Of a stretch of 64,000 nt of DNA, positions 32,308 to 39,623 are shown piece by piece. This stretch comes from CAVUCH01 sp963739995 (lineage in GTDB: Bacteria > Acidobacteriota > Vicinamibacteria > Vicinamibacterales > JAENWD01), in NCBI GenBank assembly GCA_963739995.1, contig CAVUCH010000015.1, positions 1-64,000 of the forward strand, read 5' to 3'. How positions within the stretch are numbered: the first letter of the stretch is position 1; every line of letters starts with the position of its first letter. The notes beneath the pieces were generated by a model, which was not told where the DNA came from, searched no databases, and was given only the letters and a program-made list of their open reading frames with translations. The position numbers were made by a program, and so were the translations under genes.

Positions 32308-34044
32308 GGCAGATACTGCGATCAGCGGTCGTGGGTCGGGATGAATGCAAGGGGGCGGGTGGCGGTGAAGCGGGGGGTGAACAGGTCGGTCCGCGCGTAG
32401 CCGTCCATGTCGCGGCCGATCGGGAGGCCGAAGTAGTAGAGGACGGTCGGCGCCACGTCGAGCACGGACCCGCGCCGGAGCCGGCCCGGACGGACGGCGG
32501 GCCCGAATGCCATCAGAAACCCGTCGGGCGCCCGCTCGTGGGTGCCGCTCTCGTGGTTGCCCAGCGCCCGCTCGAGCAGGCGCTTCGGCAAGCTGAGCGG
32601 CTCCATCCCGAACGGCGAGACGACGAGCAGCAAGTCCTCCGGCCCGAGCCGCTCCATGGCGCGGCCAATCTCGCCGTCGATGTACCGATAGTACCTGCTG
32701 CAGCACCGTCCCATAGCGGCGGCGCTCCTCCTCGGGAACATCGCCAAACGCACGGGGCATCGCCTGCCGCAGGTAGTCGTGGCCTACTGTGTCGAGACCG
32801 ACGTAGCGCATCGCAACCAGCCGGACTTCCGGGTCCTCCCGGACCGCATCCAGGGCGCCGCTGTACAGGCGATCGAGCGCGAGAGCTGCACCACCCGCGT
32901 ACGGGTGGACACCCGGGACGGCGAGCGATGCGGCGGCCGAGGCGCTATCAGGCGTTTCGGGAACGGTGCGCAGTCGGGCCGCCAGTTCCGGGGGGGACGC
33001 GACTGGCAGCGCGGCAGGGGAGAGGTGGAGGCGGTCGGTCACCATGTCACCCTGAGCGGACCGCGCCGGATACGTCAGCGGCCAGCGCACGACTGCTGCG
33101 GCAATCCCCGACGAGTTCAGGATCCCCCAGAGTGGCCGTGCGCGGAGCGACGCAGACGTGTGGGCGCGTTCATCGAACAGGCCGGCGGCCACCAGGCCGT
33201 GCGCAAAGCAATAGTCAGGCAGCAATTCCAGGGTAGGGCCGCCGGGGCGCGCTCGGTACAGCGCCGCGGATCGCACGCCGGTGCGCAGCGGAAGCTTGCC
33301 CGTGGCGATTGCCGTGAGCACCGGCGCGGGCTGCGTAGGCCGGAGTGTCGCCAGGTGCATCACCGCACCGTCCTCGAGGATGCGGGCGACGTTCGGCAGG
33401 CCGCCGCCGGCCACCGCCGGAGAGATGAAGTCGAGCGACGCCCCATCCAGCAGCAGCATCGTGACGCGCCCTCGCGGGAACGCGGCGAACGACGACACGC
33501 CAGCGTCCGGGCGCGGCGCGTCTGGCGTCTCCTGCGGCAATCCACGCAGCCACAGCGGCAGGGCGAACGATGCGAACACGACCATCCCGAACACCGCCGG
33601 GCCCGCGCGTCCGCCCCGCCCGAACGAGAACCGGAACACGCCCAGCCCCAGCAACAGGGCAACTCCCAGGGTGAGGACGACGGCACCCAGCGCCATGCGC
33701 CGTGCGGCGTCATCCTCGAGCGTCACGCGCAGCCCACTCAAGTTCAGCCACATCAGCGCGGCGGCGACGCCCGCCGCAATCAGGCACAACCACACCAGCA
33801 GCTGAAAACTGACCCACCCCGGCGACAGCACCGTCTCGGCGAGCAGCTGCCGCACGAGCAGCGCCGCATAGAACAGGAGTGCCACGAAGGTGCCGTGCAG
33901 CAGCAGGATCGGCAGAACCAGCGCGCCAACCGTCCCGGGCCGCAGCGGGATGGAGGGGTTGAGCTGCAGCACGAGCACCGCGAGGTACGCGGCGAAGATG
34001 CCGCCGGCAATCCCGGCGTTCAGCAGCATCCGGAGGTGGCGCAC
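32245..34044 (-). CDS. membrane phosphodiesterase/alkaline-phosphatase superfamily protein, frameshifted
   Basis: N-terminal part of a protein with about five membrane helices (residues 5-185), then an alkaline-phosphatase-superfamily domain: TMLLLDGASLDFISPAV (first metal Asp), LRPTQPAPVLTAIATGKLP (nucleophile Thr region) and RYVGLDTVGHDYLRQAM (DxxGH metal ligands). After YGTVLQ (near 32703) the frame is lost; the following SVHRRRDWPRHGAARAG is not protein-like and the frame ends in the repeat cluster. The proper sequence continues at 32703-32322. Start is GTG 34044; ATG 34029 is possible. Related to type I phosphodiesterases; substrate unknown. Confidence 0.8.
   Translation of the reverse strand: MRHLRMLLNAGIAGGIFAAYLAVLVLQLNPSIPLRPGTVGALVLPILLLHGTFVALLFYAALLVRQLLAETVLSPGWVSFQLLVWLCLIAAGVAAALMWLNLSGLRVTLEDDAARRMALGAVVLTLGVALLLGLGVFRFSFGRGGRAGPAVFGMVVFASFALPLWLRGLPQETPDAPRPDAGVSSFAAFPRGRVTMLLLDGASLDFISPAVAGGGLPNVARILEDGAVMHLATLRPTQPAPVLTAIATGKLPLRTGVRSAALYRARPGGPTLELLPDYCFAHGLVAAGLFDERAHTSASLRARPLWGILNSSGIAAAVVRWPLTYPARSAQGDMVTDRLHLSPAALPVASPPELAARLRTVPETPDSASAAASLAVPGVHPYAGGAALALDRLYSGALDAVREDPEVRLVAMRYVGLDTVGHDYLRQAMPRAFGDVPEEERRRYGTVLQQVLSVHRRRDWPRHGAARAGGLAARRLAVRDGAAQLAEAPARAGAGQPRERHPRAGARRVSDGIRARRPSGPAPARVRARRGADRPLLLRPPDRPRHGRLRADRPVHPPLHRHPPPCIHPDPRPLIAVSANRDREVFLILRIEIGRCFLI
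32322..32703 (-). pseudogene. C-terminal part of the phosphodiesterase in shifted frame
   Basis: Continues the preceding entry in another frame, starting RYYRYIDGEIGRAMERLGP and containing LLLVVSPFGMEPLS, HESGTHERAPDGFLMAFG (metal His) and VLDVAPTVLYYFGLPIGRDMDG, all typical of the C-terminal third of the family. One extra base around 32695-32705, within GTGCTGCAGCAGG, separates the frames. Either a real inactivating mutation or a sequencing error. Confidence 0.82.
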
Positions 34045-34107
34045 CGAGACATCATACGGGCGTCACTGGAGCCGGGCTTCCTCAGGGCGGTTGATATACT
34101 CGCCGGG

Positions 34108-34917
34108 ATGGTCGTCGATGTGACGGCGCCGGTCCTGTACAACCGGCGTCTCTCTCCCCACTACAACGTGATTGCGCTGGGCGCGTCGGCAGTTGGCGCG
34201 GCCGCCGAGCCCGGCCACTTCGTGATGGTGAAGCCTGCACCCGGCTTCGAACCGCTGCTGCGTCGCCCCTTTTCGATATTCCAGGTGCTGCGCGACGCCG
34301 GCGGTGCGGTCGTCGGCATCACGCTGCTGAACAAGCGGGTGGGGCTCACGACACGACAGCTGTTCGATGCGGACGAAGGGCAGCACATTGCCTGCCTGGG
34401 GCCACTGGGACGGCCGTTCTCGCTCGTCGCCCCCGGCACAGAGGCATGGATGGTGGCTGGAGGGGTGGGCCTCGCACCGTTTGCGATGCTCGCTGCCGCG
34501 CTCGGCGCGAGGGGCGTCCCGATGACCCTGTTCTACGGAGGCCGCAGCGCCGACGACCTCTTCTTCACCGAGCTGTTCGAGGAAGCCGGCGCGGATCTCG
34601 TGCTCGCGACCGAAAATGGCACTCGCGGGGAGCACGGTCGTGTCACGCAGCCGCTCGATCGCGCGCTCGCGGCGCGCGGCAGCCGCCGGGTGGCGCTCTT
34701 TGCGTGCGGCCCCGAGCCGATGCTCGCAGCGGTTGCGCACCTCGCCGCGCGCCACCGGGTGCCATGCGAAGTCTCGGTCGAACGGGTCATGGGGTGCGGC
34801 CTCGGCGGCTGCTACAGCTGCGTCGTTCCCGTCCGCGGAGGCGACGGACGGCCGCACTTCGTCCGATCGTGCGTGGACGGCCCCGTGTTCGACGCCGCCG
34901 CGCTCATCTGGGACTGA
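34108..34917 (+). CDS. pyrK: dihydroorotate dehydrogenase electron transfer subunit
   Basis: FAD and [2Fe-2S] subunit that passes electrons from type 1B DHOD to NAD+. 269 residues. GHFVMVKPA, LLRRPFSIF (FAD-binding RxxS) and VAGGVGLAPFAMLA (NAD-binding), then the cluster cysteines in VMGCGLGGCYSCVVP and SCVDGPVF near residues 230-255. Followed by pyrD after two bases, forming the PyrD1B-PyrK pair. The open frame extends far upstream, but this is a shadow of the minus-strand phosphodiesterase. Confidence 0.96.
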   Translation: MVVDVTAPVLYNRRLSPHYNVIALGASAVGAAAEPGHFVMVKPAPGFEPLLRRPFSIFQVLRDAGGAVVGITLLNKRVGLTTRQLFDADEGQHIACLGPLGRPFSLVAPGTEAWMVAGGVGLAPFAMLAAALGARGVPMTLFYGGRSADDLFFTELFEEAGADLVLATENGTRGEHGRVTQPLDRALAARGSRRVALFACGPEPMLAAVAHLAARHRVPCEVSVERVMGCGLGGCYSCVVPVRGGDGRPHFVRSCVDGPVFDAAALIWD

Positions 34918-34919
34918 CA

Positions 34920-35843
34920 ATGGACCTGACCACGCGGATTGGTTCACTCACCCTGGCGAACCCCCTGATTGCGGCGAGCGGGTGCTTTGGCTACGGCCTC
35001 GAATACGACCGCGTCGTGGATCTTTCCCGACTCGGGGCCGTCGCGGTGAAGGGCCTGTTCCTCACCGAGCGCGACGGGCATCCGCCGCCGCGCATCGTGG
35101 AGACGCCCGCCGGGATGCTCAACGCAATCGGGCTCCAGGGGATTGGCGTGCACCGGTTCGTGCGCGAGCGGCTGCCGAAGCTGCGCGATCGGCACGCCGT
35201 CGTGATCGTCAACGTGTGCGGCGTCACCCTCGACGAGTACGTCGAAGTGGCGCGCATCCTCTCGGACGCCGAAGGCGTCGCCGCGATCGAGCTGAACATC
35301 TCCTGCCCCAACATCAAGGAGGGCGGGATCCAGTTCGGCTGCAGCCTGCACGGCACCTTCGACGTGGTGACCGCCGTTCGAAAGGCGACCCGCCTGCCGC
35401 TGATTCCCAAGCTCACGCCGAACGTGACGAGCGTCCCGGCATTCGCCCGGGCCGCGGAAGACGCGGGCGCCGATGCCGTGTCGCTGGTGAACACGTTTCT
35501 GGCGATGGCCATTGACGTGGAGACACGACGCCCCGTGCTGAGCAACGTGATGGGCGGCCTGAGCGGGCCGGCGATCCGACCGATTGCCGTGCGCATGGTG
35601 TACGAGTGCCGCGAGCACGTCAGGATTCCTATCATCGGCATGGGCGGGATCACCGACGCACGCGATGCGCTGGAGTTCATCGTTGCGGGCGCCAGCGCCG
35701 TCCAGGTGGGTACCGCCAACTTCGTCGATCCGTTCATCTGGTCGAAGCTGCTGGACGGGTTCGCGGACTACGGCGCCCGCCATTGCATCGAGCGCCTGGC
35801 CGACCTCGTGGGTGCCGCACACCCGCAGCCGGTGGACCGGTGA
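34920..35843 (+). CDS. pyrD: dihydroorotate dehydrogenase, type 1B
   Basis: Oxidises dihydroorotate to orotate with NAD+ through PyrK. 307 residues. NPLIAASGCFGYG, the catalytic-cysteine motif ELNISCPNIKEGG, LIPKLTPNVT, VSLVNTFLAMAID, GGLSGPAIRPIAVRMVYE and IGMGGITDARDALEFI (FMN phosphate site) are family signatures for class 1 enzymes with Cys as base. Flanked by pyrK (2 bp) and pyrF (overlap of one base). Confidence 0.97.
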   Translation: MDLTTRIGSLTLANPLIAASGCFGYGLEYDRVVDLSRLGAVAVKGLFLTERDGHPPPRIVETPAGMLNAIGLQGIGVHRFVRERLPKLRDRHAVVIVNVCGVTLDEYVEVARILSDAEGVAAIELNISCPNIKEGGIQFGCSLHGTFDVVTAVRKATRLPLIPKLTPNVTSVPAFARAAEDAGADAVSLVNTFLAMAIDVETRRPVLSNVMGGLSGPAIRPIAVRMVYECREHVRIPIIGMGGITDARDALEFIVAGASAVQVGTANFVDPFIWSKLLDGFADYGARHCIERLADLVGAAHPQPVDR

Positions 35844-36550
35844 TGCACCGGCTGCTCGCCGCGCTCGACGTAGACACAGCGCACGCCGCGACGGAACTGG
35901 CCGGCAGCCTCCGCGGCCACGTCGGCGCGTTCAAGGTGGGCAGCCACCTCTTCACCGCCGAGGGTCCGGGGTTCGTCCGCGAGCTGACCTCCAGAGGGGA
36001 TCGTGTCTTCCTGGATCTGAAGTTCCACGACATCCCGAACACGGTGGCGAGCGCGGTACGGGCAGCCGCGCGGCTCGGCGTGTGGATGCTGAACGTTCAC
36101 GCGAGCGGCGGCCGCGGCATGATGCGCGCGGCGCGGGAAGCCGCGCGACAGGCCGACAGCGACCGCGTGCCGCTCGTGATTGCCGTGACGGTGCTCACGA
36201 GCTTCGATGGTCATGGGCTCGCCGAGGTCGGAATCGAACGCCAGGTGCTCACGCATGTCGAGCACCTCGCGCTTCTCGCGCAGGACGCCGGGCTCGACGG
36301 GGTCGTCGCGTCGCCCCTCGAGACAGGGCGCCTGCGGGAGCGCTGCGGGCCCGGCTTTCTCATCGTGACGCCGGGGATTCGCAGCGGTCCGCCCGGCGAC
36401 GGCGACGACCAGGTCCGCACGATGACAGCCGCCGACGCGGTGAGCGCGGGTGCGAGCTATCTCGTCGTGGGACGGCCAATCATCGCGGCTGCGAATCCCT
36501 CGGCCGCGGCAGATGACATCGCGCGCACGCTTCCGGCCGCGCGAGGTTGA
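35843..36550 (+). CDS. pyrF: orotidine 5'-phosphate decarboxylase
   Basis: Last step of UMP synthesis. 235 residues, group I. LLAALDVDTAHAA near the start, FKVGSHLFTAEGP, the catalytic tetrad motif FLDLKFHDIPNTV (DxKxxD) near residue 57, FLIVTPGIRSGP and SYLVVGRPIIAA are all visible. ATG overlaps the pyrD TGA. With pyrK and pyrD it completes the plus-strand pyr operon; carA and carB are not in the window. Confidence 0.97.
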   Translation: MHRLLAALDVDTAHAATELAGSLRGHVGAFKVGSHLFTAEGPGFVRELTSRGDRVFLDLKFHDIPNTVASAVRAAARLGVWMLNVHASGGRGMMRAAREAARQADSDRVPLVIAVTVLTSFDGHGLAEVGIERQVLTHVEHLALLAQDAGLDGVVASPLETGRLRERCGPGFLIVTPGIRSGPPGDGDDQVRTMTAADAVSAGASYLVVGRPIIAAANPSAAADDIARTLPAARG

Positions 36551-36558
36551 AGATCGAA

Positions 36559-36594
36559 GGAGGCTGCGGGACGCACACGCGCCCGCGAGCCTCC
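36559..36594. terminator. hairpin between converging pyrF and pal
   Basis: GGAGGCT/AGCCTCC continues into GCGGG/CCCGC around an 11-nt loop, giving a twelve-base-pair stem with one bulged G. It lies eight bases after pyrF and 19 bases before the pal stop, so it may end both transcripts. No T tract. Confidence 0.55.
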
Positions 36595-36612
36595 CGTCCC
36601 GTGCGCGTCCGC

Positions 36613-37188
36613 CTACTTCGCCGTGATGACGGAGTGCCCGCGCCGGTTCTGCGACCAGCAGCTCTCCGTGTCATCACGGCAGAACGGCTGCTCCTCGCCC
36701 TTGCTCACCGCCTGCACGCGGGCCCCTGACAAGCCGAGGCTCACCAGATACTCGCGCACCGCGTTCGCACGCCGTTCGCCGAGCGCCAGGTTGTACTCCG
36801 GTGTCCCGCGATTGTCGCAGTGGCCTTCCACCGTGAACGCCACCGACGACCAGCGCTTCAGCCAATCGGCGTTCTTCTGCAGTGCGCTCCGCCCCTCGTC
36901 GGACACGCTCGCGGAGTCGTAGTCGAAGAACACATCGCCGAGCGGCTTCTCCGCATTCAGCTGGTCGACCGATTTGCCTGCGAACACCTCTTCCTCCGTG
37001 AGCGGCTTGGGCGGCGGCGGTGGGGGAGGCGGTGGGGGTGGAGGCGGCGGTGGGGGCGCCGGTGTCGCGGCTGGCGGTGGCGGCGGCGGGGGCGCAGCCG
37101 CCGGCGCCTTCTTCGCGCAGCCAGCGGCGCCGATGCTGATCACGAGCGCCGCGGCTGCGATTGGGAACAATCGCGCGAATCGGGTCAT
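36613..37188 (-). CDS. pal: peptidoglycan-associated lipoprotein, OmpA-like
   Basis: Outer-membrane lipoprotein anchoring peptidoglycan, 191 residues. The lipobox AAGC follows a signal peptide (LFPIAAAALVISIGAAGC). A long proline-rich linker contains an unbroken run of about sixteen prolines (about residues 47-62). The OmpA domain has GDVFFDYDSASVSDEGRSAL, VEGHCDNRGTPEYNLALGERRANAV and the DAP-binding Asp and Arg. The end SCWSQNRRGHSVI is typical of Pal. ATG 37188 has GGAGG upstream. No tolB or tolA neighbours are seen. Confidence 0.93.
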   Translation of the reverse strand: MTRFARLFPIAAAALVISIGAAGCAKKAPAAAPPPPPPPAATPAPPPPPPPPPPPPPPPPKPLTEEEVFAGKSVDQLNAEKPLGDVFFDYDSASVSDEGRSALQKNADWLKRWSSVAFTVEGHCDNRGTPEYNLALGERRANAVREYLVSLGLSGARVQAVSKGEEQPFCRDDTESCWSQNRRGHSVITAK

Positions 37189-37611
37189 TGAATCACTCCT
37201 CCATCGTTCGCAGGACACCAAGTACGGTTCGAGGCACGGTCAACCGATGGCCCGGCCCAGGCACACACCGCGGCTACCGCCGGTGAGGCTGTCCGACGGT
37301 CTCCCGGAGGAGGTCCGTCTGTTCGTGGCAATCGTCACAGAGCCGTTGGAATGAGCCGACGCAGGCGCACACCAGCCGTGAAGTCCTCAGGGCCGCGTGC
37401 TCCGAGGCCATTCGGTCCGAGCCTGCCCGGTGTGCGCGGGCGCGGCGTCATAGTAACGCAGTCAGGGCGTCCCTGTGACTCATAACACGGTGTCGCCGGT
37501 CATGAGCACGGTCGTGCCGCGCCCGCAGCGGGACTCATCGTGTCCTATATCGGAGGGACTGAGCGCCAGCGTTAGGCCGCGTTGCACGCCTCTTGGACTG
37601 GAAGAGCAGTG
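37189..37611. other. intergenic region with a decayed response-regulator copy
   Basis: No intact gene seen. The part 37470-37592 is an inverted, degenerate copy of the region around the start of the receiver-PilZ gene; see the repeat entries. The rest (37210-37460) is GC-rich without recognisable features. Confidence 0.6.
37470..37592 (-). pseudogene. inverted relic of a receiver-gene 5' end
   Basis: Read on the minus strand, it matches 38803-38878 (plus) almost perfectly for 78 bp, including the start codon and MSPAAGAA. The likeness then continues more weakly (GACCGTGCTCAT, then GCGACACCG) with small deletions and in-frame stops. It looks like the 5' end of a former response-regulator paralog in reverse orientation. 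Confidence 0.75.
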
Positions 37612-38436
37612 TCAGGCAGGCGTCAGCACGAGCACTTCGTTCAGGCTGCCCGTGCGGTATCCCTGGAGATCGAGACTGACGTACTTGTATCCCGCGGCCT
37701 TGAGCTCCCGCACGATCGCGGCGTTCGTCTCGGGTTCGAGCGCACGCGGCATCTCCTCGCGGCTGATTTCGAGCCGCGCGAGGGTGTCGTGGTGGCGCAC
37801 GCGGCAGACGCGGAATCCGAGCCCGCGCAGGGCTTCTTCGGCGCGCTCCACCATCTGCAGCTTCGGCACGGTGACCTCACTCTGATACGGGATGCGGGAC
37901 GACAGACACGCCGATGCCGGCTCGTCCCACGTCGGCAGGCCGGCCTCACGCGACAGCTCGCGAATCTCCGTCTTCGTCAGACCGGCATCGTCGAGCGGGC
38001 TTCGCACCCCGAATTCCCGCGCGGCCTGGCGGCCCGGGCGGTAGTCGCCTCGATCGTCGGCGTTGTTCCCATCCACCACCACGCTGATGTGGCGCTCGGC
38101 GGCGATCGCACTCAGGTGCGTGTAGAGCTCGTGCTTGCAGAAGTAACAGCGATTGGCAGGATTGGCGCGGTACTCGGGGCGCTCCATCTCCGCGGTGTTG
38201 ATGATCTCGTGCCGCAGGTTGAACTCACGCGCGATACGGACGGCAAGGTCCCGGTGCCGCCGGGGGTAGCTGGGGCTGTCGGCGGTGACGCAGAGGACCG
38301 CATCCTTACGAGCGGCCGTGGCGGCGTACGCGAGATAGGCGCTGTCCACGCCCCCGCTGTAGGCAACCAGGATGGACGGCATCCCGGCGAGCAGCTCGCC
38401 GAGGTGCGCGTGTTTGGCCCTGAGCCCGTCGGTCAC
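37612..38436 (-). CDS. LarE-like ATP-dependent sacrificial sulfur transferase
   Basis: PP-loop ATPase of the LarE family, 274 residues. SGGVDS at 27-32 is the ATP-pyrophosphatase motif. CYFCKHELYTHL near residue 95, GNNADDRGDYRPGRQAAREF near 122 and WDEPASACLSSRIPY near 170 are LarE signatures; a cysteine in the last of these is the sulfur donor in LarE of Lactiplantibacillus. In that system LarE adds sulfur to the nickel-pincer cofactor of lactate racemase, but neither larA, larB nor larC is in the window. GTG start overlaps the LysW-like gene by four bases, so the two work together. The exact target is not known. Confidence 0.88.
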   Translation of the reverse strand: MTDGLRAKHAHLGELLAGMPSILVAYSGGVDSAYLAYAATAARKDAVLCVTADSPSYPRRHRDLAVRIAREFNLRHEIINTAEMERPEYRANPANRCYFCKHELYTHLSAIAAERHISVVVDGNNADDRGDYRPGRQAAREFGVRSPLDDAGLTKTEIRELSREAGLPTWDEPASACLSSRIPYQSEVTVPKLQMVERAEEALRGLGFRVCRVRHHDTLARLEISREEMPRALEPETNAAIVRELKAAGYKYVSLDLQGYRTGSLNEVLVLTPA

Positions 38437-38681
38437 TGCTCCCAGTCCTCTTTCTCTTCCTCGTCGTCGTCCACGTCCTCGTCCTCATCCTCGGCGTCGT
38501 CTTCTTCTTCCTCGTCGTCGTCATCCTCGTCGTCGTCTTCCTGCGCGGCCTCGATCTCGAGCGGCGAGACGCTGACGACTTCCAGGTTCGAGCCGCACTC
38601 CGGGCAACTCAACAGATCGCCCTTGTCGACGTCGTATTCGTCTACGTCGAGGTCGGCATCACACTCAGGACAGGTCGCCAT
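38433..38681 (-). CDS. LysW-like zinc-ribbon carrier protein with long acidic tail
   Basis: An 82-residue protein. The first 45 residues match LysW/ArgW amino-carrier proteins: MATCPECDADL, then LLSCPECGSNLEVVSVSPL, with two CPEC/CxxC knuckles for one zinc. The middle is a run of about 30 Asp/Glu, and the end EKEDWEQ resembles the EDWGE tail of LysW, whose final Glu carries the substrate; here the last residue is Gln. ATG 38681 has GAGG upstream. Coupled to a LarE-like sulfur transferase; no lysX/argX ligase is visible, so a lysine or arginine role is uncertain. Confidence 0.8.
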   Translation of the reverse strand: MATCPECDADLDVDEYDVDKGDLLSCPECGSNLEVVSVSPLEIEAAQEDDDEDDDDEEEEDDAEDEDEDVDDDEEEKEDWEQ

Positions 38682-38780
38682 GAACAATCCTCGGGAAGGG
38701 CCGCGGCGCTCCGGCCGGAGCAGTCGGTCGGCAGAGCGATGTGGACACAATCGTGAACAAAATCCCTCAACAGCCTTTGA

Positions 38781-38810
38781 ATTATAGCGAGAAGGTCCAA
38801 AGACGCGCAA
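38781..38810 (-). promoter_or_regulatory. promoter for the LysW-like/LarE-like operon
   Basis: TATAAT (complement of 38781-38786) with TTGCGC (complement of 38805-38810) 18 bp upstream, reading toward the LysW-like gene about 100 bp away. The -35 box lies within the inverted-repeat copy at 38803-38878. Confidence 0.55.
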
Positions 38811-38878
38811 CGCGGCCTAACGCTTGCGCTCAGCCCCTCCGATAGAGGACACGATGAGTCCCGCTGCGGGCGCGGCAA
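38803..38878. repeat. inverted-repeat partner of 37515-37592
   Basis: About 78 bp, over 90 percent identical in inverse orientation to 37515-37592; the first 32 bp of the match (TGCCGCGCCCGCAGCGGGAC and on) have no mismatch. It includes the ribosome-binding site, start codon and first eight codons of the receiver-PilZ gene. The two copies bracket the LysW-like/LarE-like pair. Confidence 0.85.
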
Positions 38879-39573
38879 AGACCGTGCTCATCGCCGACGA
38901 CACCGCGTTCGTGCGCGACCGCTTCAAGGCGGCGCTCGAGGAGGCGGGCCACCGGGCCATCACGGTGCGCACCGCCGCCGAATTGCTGGCACGCGTCCGG
39001 GCGGATCTCGAACGAATCGACCTGGTCCTCCTGGACTTGCGGCTGCCGCACACCTCCGGCGGCCAGCTCGTGCGCGACGTGCGGAAGATCGACGAGGGCC
39101 GGCTGCCGATCGTCGTGTTCAGCGGAACGATCGCGAACGCCGCCGAGGTGCGAGATCTGGCTGCGCTGGGCGTTGCGGGTTACGTGAACGAGTACAGCGC
39201 GGCCCAGAACGTGCTCCCCTCGCTTGCGCCGCACCTCTTCCCCGACAGTTTCAACCGGCGCGGCAGTCCGCGCGTGACCCTGGGAATCCCGATTTCCTAC
39301 CGCTTCGGCAATACCATCGCCGCCGCGCTCACTCTCACCCTGAGCCGCGGTGGCGTGGCGGTCCGGACGACCACGCCGCTGCAGGCTGACGCCAAAGTGC
39401 GTCTTCGGCTCCGGCTGCCGGGCGGCAAGACCGACATGGACATCGACGCCCGCGTGGCCTGGACCGACCGCCGCGTGGGCATGGGCCTGCAGTTCGAGCG
39501 CGTGGCGCCCCCCGACCAGCACGCCATCAACGACTTCATCGACACACATTTCTTCACCAATCGCAGGGCCTGA
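38854..39573 (+). CDS. response regulator receiver with PilZ domain
   Basis: A 239-residue cytoplasmic regulator. The receiver domain (about 10-125) has acidic pocket IADDTAF (Asp15, Asp16), phosphoacceptor LLLDL at Asp61, and FSG for the Thr/Ser switch. The PilZ domain (about 145-235) has RRGSPRV for the RxxxR c-di-GMP motif and LTLSRGGVAV for the second loop (S in place of the usual D/N-x-S). It resembles the TIGR02266-type PilZ proteins of myxobacteria. ATG 38854 has GAGGAC upstream. No sensor kinase is adjacent. It diverges from the LysW-like gene, with its start inside an inverted repeat. Confidence 0.9.
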   Translation: MSPAAGAAKTVLIADDTAFVRDRFKAALEEAGHRAITVRTAAELLARVRADLERIDLVLLDLRLPHTSGGQLVRDVRKIDEGRLPIVVFSGTIANAAEVRDLAALGVAGYVNEYSAAQNVLPSLAPHLFPDSFNRRGSPRVTLGIPISYRFGNTIAAALTLTLSRGGVAVRTTTPLQADAKVRLRLRLPGGKTDMDIDARVAWTDRRVGMGLQFERVAPPDQHAINDFIDTHFFTNRRA

Positions 39574-39623
39574 GCGGCTTGCCCGTCCCGGGGCACTCCG
39601 GTACAGTCCGGCACGGGGGTCGT

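Noticed and set aside
36974..37191. A glycine-rich open frame on the plus strand opposite pal
   Set aside because: It is the complement of the polyproline linker of Pal, with no start signal and no protein-like ends.
37612..38681. A mobile element bounded by the 78-bp inverted repeats
   Set aside because: The repeats are duplicates of a gene start and there is no transposase or target duplication.
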